Below, piece after piece: positions 1 through 5,564 of a DNA stretch of 8,955 bases. The stretch comes from an uncultured Clostridia bacterium (GTDB taxonomy: Bacteria; Bacillota; Clostridia; Christensenellales; UBA1242): NCBI GenBank assembly GCA_904397185.1, contig CAJFOL010000027.1, positions 1 to 8,955 of the forward strand, written 5' to 3'. A model generated the notes under the pieces. It had not been told where the DNA came from, made no database searches, and saw only the letters and a program-made list of their open reading frames with translations. Each line of letters opens with the position of its first letter. Within the stretch, counting starts at the first letter, position 1. A program made the position numbers and the translations under genes.

Positions 1-1
1 T

Positions 2-1252
2 GTAAAACAGGTTAGAATAAAACAAGACAATTCTTCAGCCGAGCCACAGGTTGTATCAGATTTTATGCCTGGATATATAAATGGCGAGTTTAATATGAAT
101 ATTGGCGAGTACGACAACTCACTAGGTTCTTTTGCACTATATTTTGATATAATCAATGCGACTGATGATGAATGGGAAATCACAAAGGTAACACTAAGCG
201 AGCAGTTGCAATCAGAGCAAGTGTCAGTGACATATAGCGGTATCATAGAGACGAATGACATAGCCGAGAAAGATGATAACGGCTACAAAATCTTTGACCC
301 AGAGACAACAGATATAGATGGAAGCCTAATCCTTGTTGTTACCGCTCCAAATTCAAGTAGCATTGACTTAAGTGGCATAACAATCACACTAAATGTGTAT
401 ATCCCGCCAGTACTTGAAGGCTTTACCTTTGACAACAATGGTACATTAGTTTCATATACAGGGAGTGATACCGAAGTAGTGATACCATCATCATATTCAA
501 TCATAGAAGGGGAGCCTGTAGACAAGACATTAGAATTTGACTCTTTTGAAGAATTTTTAAATGATATGAGTTCTAATATGGCGACTTATACTAGTATGAC
601 TAATTTTACAGTAGAGGTAGACGAAGAAACTTATGGACCATACACAGATTTTAATACTTTTTATGAAGCGATGAACGGAGGATTGACTAATATTATGCTT
701 AATGCTACTTCAATAATTTTTAAATATCAAGAAAAAGGTGATACGTATATTGAAGGTGATGATTATTTAGTAACTTCAATTGGTTCTTCAGTTTTTGCTT
801 ATAATACAAGCATTACTAGAGTTGAATTACCATTAAGTTTGAAAAGTATTGAAAGTTCTGCATTTGAAGGATGTAGTGGACTTGCAAGTATAAATTTAAG
901 CGATTGTATAAATTTAGAAACAATAGGAGAACAAGCATTTCAAGATTGCGGTGAAATTGCAAATATAGATTTAAGTAAATGTACAAAATTGACAAGTATA
1001 GGAGATGAGGCATTCTACGGTTGTATTGAACTTACAAATATAACCTTACCGTCAAGTTTGACAAGCATAGGACCTTTTGCATTTTATTATTGCACAAAAT
1101 TAAACACCATCCGTATTGAAGCCACAACTCCACCGACGTTTGATGGTTCAACCATTCCATCAACTATAGCCACCATTGAAGTGCCAAGTGCAAGTGTGGA
1201 TGCGTACAAATCGGGTTGGTCAAGTTATGCTGACAAAATTGTTGGATATTAA
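2..1252 (+). CDS. BspA-type leucine-rich-repeat surface protein, 5'-truncated by the window edge
   Basis: The reading frame is open back to base 2, and the first ATG (65) has no ribosome binding site, so this is the C-terminal 416 residues of a longer protein; signal peptide and promoter lie outside. Residues 1-135 are a beta-rich, acidic region. A segment reading YTGSDTEVVIPSS (about 425-500) is typical of the lead-in to LRR_5/BspA repeats. It is followed by about 90 residues without repeats (about 530-765), then roughly five repeats of 23-25 residues with the pattern SIG..AF..C..L..I.L (about 775-1110). The C-terminus (VPSASVDAYKSGWSSYADKI) is the usual end of such proteins in gut bacteria. 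No LPXTG motif or hydrophobic tail is visible, so any anchor must lie upstream. The family is usually secreted or surface-bound and often implicated in adhesion; the ligand here is unknown. Base composition is uneven along the gene. Confidence 0.85.
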   Translation, partial: VKQVRIKQDNSSAEPQVVSDFMPGYINGEFNMNIGEYDNSLGSFALYFDIINATDDEWEITKVTLSEQLQSEQVSVTYSGIIETNDIAEKDDNGYKIFDPETTDIDGSLILVVTAPNSSSIDLSGITITLNVYIPPVLEGFTFDNNGTLVSYTGSDTEVVIPSSYSIIEGEPVDKTLEFDSFEEFLNDMSSNMATYTSMTNFTVEVDEETYGPYTDFNTFYEAMNGGLTNIMLNATSIIFKYQEKGDTYIEGDDYLVTSIGSSVFAYNTSITRVELPLSLKSIESSAFEGCSGLASINLSDCINLETIGEQAFQDCGEIANIDLSKCTKLTSIGDEAFYGCIELTNITLPSSLTSIGPFAFYYCTKLNTIRIEATTPPTFDGSTIPSTIATIEVPSASVDAYKSGWSSYADKIVGY

Positions 1253-1319
1253 GCAATTAAAATTATGTTAAAGAATGATAGAATAAAAAAATCAATATTA
1301 GAATTTTTCTTAAAAACAA

Positions 1320-1362
1320 AAAAAAAGTGGCAATAAACTATGATTTGATTGTCACTTTTTTT
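1320..1362. terminator. Bidirectional intrinsic terminator
   Basis: Bases 1321-1334 (AAAAAAGTGGCAAT) pair with 1348-1361 (ATTGTCACTTTTTT) with one G-T wobble; A1320-T1362 adds a pair and the loop is 13 nt. A T-run ends the right arm and an A-run starts the left arm, so it can stop transcription in both directions. It lies 68 bp after the leucine-rich-repeat gene stop and about 190 bp beyond the end of the oppositely oriented CofE-like gene. The main role is therefore probably to end the leucine-rich-repeat transcript. Confidence 0.8.
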
Positions 1363-1445
1363 AATTTTTTTAAAAATATTATTTAGACTAATAATTTGTC
1401 TATATTCTGAATAAAAATTTATTATTATATTTATTTAACAATTTT

Positions 1446-1505
1446 ATTATTTTTAATGCAGTATTTTTTGCAGTATTTTAAACTGCATAAACATTAAAAA
1501 ATAAT
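1446..1505. repeat. AT-rich imperfect inverted repeat with a nested 12-bp tandem duplication
   Basis: The outer arms ATTATTTTTAATG (1446-1458) and CATTAAAAAATAAT (1492-1505) are complementary apart from one extra base. Inside, TGCAGTATTTTT (1457-1468) is repeated directly at 1469-1480 with only the last base changed. The inverted ACTGCA (1482-1487) can pair with TGCAGT of either copy, giving two alternative inner stems. No T-run follows on either strand, so this is not a standard terminator. It sits about 50 bp past the end of the CofE-like gene. The rest of 1363-1552 is A/T-rich and shows only a 5-bp hairpin (TAGAC 1384-1388 with GTCTA 1398-1402). Confidence 0.55.
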
Positions 1506-1552
1506 ATTTTTTATCTTAAATTTATATTTTATTTAAAAATTCATAATTTTTT

Positions 1553-2734
1553 TTATTCATCCGCATAATTATTGAAATATCCAGTAATTAAGACAATAGG
1601 TGTGCCTTTATCTCCGCTACCACTTGTAAGATCGGCAAGTGAGCCTAATAGGTCGGTTATTCGTCTTGGGGTGGTGCCTAGAGATATATTTTGATTTTTA
1701 AGGTCTTTAGACTTTTTGCTGATTATCTCTTTCATAGCCTTTTCAGCCTCTTTACCTGTGAGGTTGGCTATTTGATTGTCGGCGACAAACTTAAGTTTTA
1801 TTTCATTTGGTGTGCCGTTGAGACCGCTTGTATATGCAGGGGAAACAACAGGGTCAGCAAGTTCCCAAATACCGCCCACAGGGTCCTTAAATGCACCATC
1901 GCCGTAGACCATGCACTCAATATTGACTCCGCATTCCTCTTTAAATCTCTTCTGAAGTTTATCAACAAAAACTTGTGTATCACGTGGGAAAAGTTTGAGT
2001 TTTTCATCTGTCGAGAGATTTGAGCCAAGCACACCATATTTTTCATTGTAACCACTTCCGTTCACAGGTTTTGATAGTATTTCATCTAGAGTAATAACTT
2101 TTTTAGCACCTTTTTTGAGTAGAAGATTTTTATTTCTAAACCTTGAGTGGATATCGGCAGAGATGACCTTTTTGGTATATTTTAAAATAGTGGTTGGGTC
2201 GTTTGAAAGGATAACCTTACACTTATCACCGCAAATCTTTTTGTATGCATCAATATAGTCTATGCCGGTGAAAGGGTGTTCGATTTTTCCAACAAGTTTA
2301 TAGAATTTTTCATCCGTAAACACCTTGTCAAAACTTGTTATGCCCAGTTCGTATAACTTTTCAATAGACACCAGCGGATTGCCCACTTCGTCAAACGGAT
2401 AAGAAAGTTGAATAACTAAATTATCACAACCTCTAGCGATTGCTTTTAGGATATTAGAGAAACGGTTACGGGATAGGATAGGAAAGATAACACCTATTGT
2501 GCCTTCCCCCATTTTACTTCGCACATCACTTGCAATATCATCAACGGTGGCAAAATTGCCTTGACTCTTAGCGACAATTGCTTCGGTAACAGCGACAATG
2601 TCCCTATCTTTAAGTTTAATTTTTGCCTCTTTTACAGCCTTCATTACACTGTCAACAGTTATTTCAACGAGGTCATCGCCAGGTCTAATGATAGGTGCTT
2701 TAACACCATAAGATACAGTTCCAATATTTTTCAT
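1553..2734 (-). CDS. CofE/F420-ligase-like protein (coenzyme F420-0:L-glutamate ligase family, long Firmicutes type)
   Basis: The 393-residue product resembles the coenzyme F420:glutamate ligase family (PF01996) in its N-terminal part: RPGDDL near residues 17-22, then DIVAVTEAIVAKSQGN near 45-60, the conserved nucleotide/metal-binding start of CofE. Known CofE enzymes form gamma-glutamyl amide bonds on F420-0 using GTP and are about 250 residues long. This protein has about 140 more, with a distinctive stretch GDGAFKDPVGGIWELADPVV in the C-terminal half. I see no F420 genes nearby, so the acceptor is unknown; another gamma-glutamylation substrate is possible. The frame extends to a GTG at 2738-2740, but that codon overlaps AAGGAG (complement of 2740-2745). 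The ATG at 2734 has a 5-nt spacer and is chosen as start. No signal peptide or membrane segment is seen. It is transcribed alone, divergently from the DUF2188 gene. Confidence 0.75.
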   Translation of the reverse strand: MKNIGTVSYGVKAPIIRPGDDLVEITVDSVMKAVKEAKIKLKDRDIVAVTEAIVAKSQGNFATVDDIASDVRSKMGEGTIGVIFPILSRNRFSNILKAIARGCDNLVIQLSYPFDEVGNPLVSIEKLYELGITSFDKVFTDEKFYKLVGKIEHPFTGIDYIDAYKKICGDKCKVILSNDPTTILKYTKKVISADIHSRFRNKNLLLKKGAKKVITLDEILSKPVNGSGYNEKYGVLGSNLSTDEKLKLFPRDTQVFVDKLQKRFKEECGVNIECMVYGDGAFKDPVGGIWELADPVVSPAYTSGLNGTPNEIKLKFVADNQIANLTGKEAEKAMKEIISKKSKDLKNQNISLGTTPRRITDLLGSLADLTSGSGDKGTPIVLITGYFNNYADE

Positions 2735-2806
2735 TTTCACTCCTTATGATGATATGATAACATATTTTAGAAAAAATAAAAAATAAATAATAAAATAAAA
2801 AAATAT

Positions 2807-2836
2807 TTTATAATAAATATTGAAAAACATTTTCAA
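2807..2836 (-). promoter_or_regulatory. Possible promoter of the CofE-like gene
   Basis: On the minus strand TTGAAA (2836-2831) is followed after 18 bp by TATAAA (2812-2807); TATTAT (2815-2810) at 15 bp is an alternative -10. The leader would be about 65 nt. The whole tract is A/T-only, so chance -10 matches are likely and the assignment is tentative. Confidence 0.35.
2820..2836. promoter_or_regulatory. 17-bp palindrome at the divergent promoters, possible operator
   Basis: TTGAAAAACATTTTCAA is a perfect inverted repeat with 7-bp arms and a 3-bp centre. Its left arm contains the -35 box of the rightward promoter and its right arm, read on the other strand, gives a TTGAAA box for the leftward gene. 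A protein bound here would cover both promoters. No known regulator site is recognised, and A/T richness makes short palindromes common. Confidence 0.4.
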
Positions 2837-2848
2837 AAATGATATAAT
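2820..2848 (+). promoter_or_regulatory. Sigma-A-type promoter of the DUF2188 gene
   Basis: TTGAAA (2820-2825) and a perfect TATAAT (2843-2848) are separated by the ideal 17 bp. The predicted start near 2855 leaves a leader of about 18 nt that carries AAGGAG (2859-2864), 8 nt before the ATG. This is the best promoter match in the window. Confidence 0.75.
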
Positions 2849-2872
2849 AAACTTGTAAAAGGAGATAAAGTT

Positions 2873-3349
2873 ATGTGGTTTTTTGGTAAAAAGAAAAAAG
2901 AAAAGAAGGTAGAAGAGAAGAAACAGGAGACTAAGAAAAATATTGCCGAAGAAGAAACTACCGATGAGGTAAAAAAGGAGCCTGCCAAAAAGACAAATCA
3001 AGAGGTAGCGACAAAGAAAACTGCAAAGAGCGAAGAGACAAAATCTCAGCAAAAGAAAGAGGAGACTAAGCCTCAACAAAAGGAAGAAGAGGTGACTGTT
3101 CAAACCGAAGAAGATGGCAAGCAAAAGAAGAGTGTCTACCGTGTTTTGTATGACAAGGAAGACAAACTTTGGAAGATTAAGAAAGATGGTGCAAAGAGAG
3201 TGATAGACAGCAAGAAGACAAAGGAAGAGGCTTTGGCACGTGTTCAAGAACTTTCAAAGAGCCAAGACACCAAATTTGTGGTTTACAAAAAGGACGGAAA
3301 ATTTCAAAAGAAAGCCAATTTAAAACTTAAAAACACAGATGAAGATTAG
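2873..3349 (+). CDS. Lys/Glu-rich protein with C-terminal DUF2188-like domain
   Basis: The product has 158 residues. It begins MWFFGKKKKEKK, followed by a low-complexity, highly charged Lys/Glu/Thr/Gln stretch to about residue 86, probably disordered or coiled. Residues 88-148 match the DUF2188 pattern: YRVLYDKEDKLWKIKKDGAK with Trp100, then a KTKEEALARVQELSK helix and a VVYKKDGKFQ strand. DUF2188 domains are small alpha/beta folds of unknown function, often fused to charged tails. There is no signal peptide; the four residues WFFG are too short to span a membrane. The start is fixed by AAGGAG 8 nt upstream and a clear promoter. It is divergent from the CofE-like gene and followed by a hairpin that likely ends the transcript. 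A role in nucleic-acid binding would fit the charge but is only a guess. Confidence 0.8.
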   Translation: MWFFGKKKKEKKVEEKKQETKKNIAEEETTDEVKKEPAKKTNQEVATKKTAKSEETKSQQKKEETKPQQKEEEVTVQTEEDGKQKKSVYRVLYDKEDKLWKIKKDGAKRVIDSKKTKEEALARVQELSKSQDTKFVVYKKDGKFQKKANLKLKNTDED

Positions 3350-3360
3350 ATAAAGTTTAG

Positions 3361-3409
3361 TTGCATGAAAGGTGGGGCGATGTCTCCACATACTTATCAT
3401 GCAATTTTT
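3361..3409 (+). terminator. Two-tier hairpin with T-run, probable terminator
   Basis: TTGCATGA (3361-3368) pairs perfectly with TCATGCAA (3397-3404). Inside, GTGGGG (3372-3377) pairs with CTCCAC (3384-3389) through one G-U, with a 6-nt loop CGATGT. TTTTT follows at 3405-3409. It starts 12 bp after the DUF2188 stop codon, as expected for its terminator. The asymmetric internal loop and GC-rich inner stem are unusual for this genome, and it also lies just upstream of the M16 gene, so a leader role is not excluded. Confidence 0.65.
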
Positions 3410-3439
3410 ATGATAAAATGTTGAATTTTTATGATAAAA
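3403..3439 (+). repeat. 16-bp direct repeat ahead of the M16 peptidase gene
   Basis: AATTTTTATGATAAAA occurs identically at 3403-3418 and 3424-3439, a 21-bp period (two helical turns). Each copy contains TATGAT, a 5/6 match to a -10 box, but no convincing -35 lies 16-18 bp upstream of either. It may be a promoter duplication or a protein-binding pair. The ribosome binding site of the M16 gene starts 7 bp after the second copy. Confidence 0.5.
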
Positions 3440-3456
3440 AGATTTAAGGAGTAATG

Positions 3457-4764
3457 ATGAGATACAAAGTTTTCCAGACGAAGGAAGGTATAAGGGTTGT
3501 CAGCGAGTATTGTAAAGATATAAAAGGTATCATCTTTCAACTCAATTTTTATGCAGGAGCACTCAATGACCCAAAAGGCAAGGCAGGGCTTGCACATTTT
3601 TGCGAACATGCTTTAATGAGTTTTTCCACCAAAAACCACACCCGCAAGGAAAGGAACGACAACCTAAAAAAATATCATTATTACAATGCTTACACTTCAA
3701 GGTTTGGGTCTGGTTTTTTTATAATGACAACTCCTGACAAGATAGACAGTGCGGTCGATTGTTTGACAGAGGGCTTTTCAGATTTACAGTATACTCAAGA
3801 GAATTTTGACTTAGAATACAAGATTATAAGTGATGAGATAAATACTATTAAACTGCAAAATTCTATGTTATGCCAGTGGGCTTATCATAAAAACTTTACA
3901 AAAAACAAGGAATACAAAAATTTTCGATATTCTTTTGCTGGTGATATACAGTCGCTACAAAATATAAAACTTAAGGATGTAAAAGATTTCATAGAAAAGT
4001 ATTACAACACAAACAATGTCACTGTCAACGTTGTTGGAAATATATCACCAAAAGAGATTGAAAAACTCATATCAAAGTATGTTTACCCACGATTAAACAA
4101 AGGCGGAGAACAGGGCTTTAAGATAAAGAACCACCTAGGTTACAAACCATCAGGTTTTGTTTTTGAAAAAGCCGTTGAGCCTAACCAAGGCTTTATTCAA
4201 ATTGAGTATAAAATAATCGACTTTGTAGCCAAAGAAAATTATAACAGAGATTGGTACCTAGAAAATCGGATAATATCTCATATTTTATATAACTATTCAA
4301 CAACATATTTTAGAACTAAAAAAGGGCTTTGCTATTCATGTGATTGTAACGTCAATCAAAAATCTGACGGAATTTATCTCAAATTTAGTATTGCCTGCCA
4401 AGAGGATAATATGTTAAAGGTGATAGAGGAGTACCCAGCCTTTATAAAGGGTATGGTTGAAAATTTTACACAAGAGAGTTTCCAAAATGCAAAGGATATT
4501 TATGCGAGCAGTATAAATTTTGACTACAATGACCTGATGGGAAGAGCCTCCAGCAATTATAGACAATATGACGTTTTTGGATATTTGCTAGGCGACAAGG
4601 AAGCAAAACACGATGAAGAATTTATAAAAAATTACTCATATGATGAAGCACTTGAGCGGGTAAAACAAATAGCAAACAAAAAACCAGCGATGGTAATTGT
4701 TAGCAATAACGACTTTTCAAATTTTGATTTTAAAGAATTTTGCAAAAAAATTATAGTAAAATAA
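3457..4764 (+). CDS. M16 family zinc metallopeptidase (insulinase/processing-peptidase type)
   Basis: The inverted zinc motif HxxEH is present as HFCEH (residues 48-52, counting from the ATG at 3454), and the downstream glutamates of M16 enzymes appear as E121 and E128, seven apart as in pitrilysin. Thus all zinc ligands and the catalytic Glu51 are intact. The C-terminal half carries the second M16 fold, with FRTKKGLCYS near residue 290 matching the conserved R..KGL.Y motif. At about 435 residues it is the usual two-domain size. No signal peptide is seen, so it is probably cytosolic and cleaves peptides or small proteins. Bacterial M16 proteins often come as an active/inactive pair; no partner is visible here. 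AAGGAG (3446-3451) is 2 nt from the first ATG (3454) and 5 nt from the second (3457), so the second is preferred. It converges on tmk. Confidence 0.88.
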   Translation: MRYKVFQTKEGIRVVSEYCKDIKGIIFQLNFYAGALNDPKGKAGLAHFCEHALMSFSTKNHTRKERNDNLKKYHYYNAYTSRFGSGFFIMTTPDKIDSAVDCLTEGFSDLQYTQENFDLEYKIISDEINTIKLQNSMLCQWAYHKNFTKNKEYKNFRYSFAGDIQSLQNIKLKDVKDFIEKYYNTNNVTVNVVGNISPKEIEKLISKYVYPRLNKGGEQGFKIKNHLGYKPSGFVFEKAVEPNQGFIQIEYKIIDFVAKENYNRDWYLENRIISHILYNYSTTYFRTKKGLCYSCDCNVNQKSDGIYLKFSIACQEDNMLKVIEEYPAFIKGMVENFTQESFQNAKDIYASSINFDYNDLMGRASSNYRQYDVFGYLLGDKEAKHDEEFIKNYSYDEALERVKQIANKKPAMVIVSNNDFSNFDFKEFCKKIIVK

Positions 4765-4766
4765 CG

Positions 4767-4815
4767 AAAAAATCACATAAAATTAAGTTTTTTCTTAAAA
4801 TTATGTGATTTTTTT
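4767..4815. terminator. Bidirectional terminator between M16 gene and tmk
   Basis: AAAAAATCACATAA (4767-4780) pairs perfectly with TTATGTGATTTTTT (4801-4814); TTAAG/CTTAA inside can extend the stem beyond two mismatches to a T6 loop. An A-run and a T-run flank it, so it serves both converging genes. It begins 2 bp after the M16 stop codon and lies about 78 bp beyond the tmk stop. Confidence 0.88.
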
Positions 4816-4830
4816 AAATAATTTAAAAAA
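4810..4830. repeat. 21-bp A/T palindrome downstream of tmk
   Basis: TTTTTTAAAT (4810-4819) and ATTTAAAAAA (4821-4830) are perfect inverted arms around one A. It overlaps the T-run of the terminator. The following 4831-4892 is almost pure A/T, including two TTTTTTTAAT units at 4833-4852, and holds no gene. It may add to termination of tmk from the other side; chance is possible in such sequence. Confidence 0.4.
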
Positions 4831-4892
4831 TATTTTTTTAATATTTTTTTAATTTTAATTTTCTAATAATTTTTTATTATTTTTAAATTAAT

Positions 4893-5537
4893 TTAATTTT
4901 TAAAATAATTAGGTATTTTTTCTTTTAAAACCTTTATAATTTCAGCAAATATTTCCTCTGGCTTTTTTGTTGCATCTAGGACATAAAATCGTTCTTTTTC
5001 AATGTTTGATATAAAATCATATCCTTTTTGAACCTGTTTGTGAAACTCAAGCCCTTCCTTTTCAATTCTGTCCATTTCTCCCATTTTGCTCTTTCTTTTA
5101 AAAGCCTCTTCTGGTGAAATTTTTAGATAGAAGGTGAGATTAGGCACAAGATTGCCGATAATCTTTTTGGTAAGAGAGAGTATATCCTCACTTGACATAA
5201 TCCCGCGTGCCATACCTTGATAGGCGATTGTGGAGTCGTAGAACCTATCAGCGATTACAACTTTGCCATTCTTAAGTGCTGGCAAAATTTGTTTGTAGAC
5301 ATCTTCAACTCGCGATGCACAAAAAAGTAACAATTCGGTCATAGGCAATGGCTTGTCGATTTCATAGTTTAACAAAAGTCTTCGAATTTCGTCAGTCAGT
5401 GGTGTTCCGCCAGGTTCTCGAACGAACAGAAAGTCGTCTTTATTTTTAAGTGTTCCAAGATACTCTTTTAACATTTTAACTTGTGTTGACTTGCCACAGG
5501 CCTCTCCGCCTTCAAAGGTTATAAAATAACCACTCAT
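4893..5537 (-). CDS. tmk: Thymidylate kinase (dTMP kinase)
   Basis: Phosphorylates dTMP to dTDP with ATP, an essential step of dTTP synthesis in the cytosol. The 214 residues match the family length. Visible motifs are the P-loop GGEACGKST (10-18), the REPGG motif (40-44) that contacts dTMP, and DRFYDST (97-103). The LID region is RKSKMGEMDR (148-157). The P-loop lacks a basic residue while the LID carries arginines, the bacterial type II arrangement of E. coli Tmk. The ATG has AAGGAG 6 nt upstream. It begins 27 bp after the DapB-like gene ends, with no terminator or clear promoter between, so both are probably on one mRNA. It ends at the shared bidirectional terminator. Confidence 0.96.
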   Translation of the reverse strand: MSGYFITFEGGEACGKSTQVKMLKEYLGTLKNKDDFLFVREPGGTPLTDEIRRLLLNYEIDKPLPMTELLLFCASRVEDVYKQILPALKNGKVVIADRFYDSTIAYQGMARGIMSSEDILSLTKKIIGNLVPNLTFYLKISPEEAFKRKSKMGEMDRIEKEGLEFHKQVQKGYDFISNIEKERFYVLDATKKPEEIFAEIIKVLKEKIPNYFKN

Positions 5538-5564
5538 CTTTTGCTCCTTTTTAATTTGAAAATA

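Noticed and set aside
1691..2055. Overlapping ORFs of 85-110 codons inside the CofE-like gene.
   Set aside because: Shadow frames of a gene with clear family motifs; no recognisable product or ribosome binding site.
2738..2740. GTG as start of the CofE-like gene.
   Set aside because: It overlaps the AAGGAG ribosome binding site that serves the ATG at 2734.
2744..3247. A 167-codon minus-strand ORF with a strongly hydrophobic, membrane-like product.
   Set aside because: It is the antisense of the Lys/Glu-rich DUF2188 gene: AAG/AAA/GAA codons read backwards give CTT/TTT/TTC, hence Leu/Phe. It has no family resemblance and overlaps a well-supported gene.
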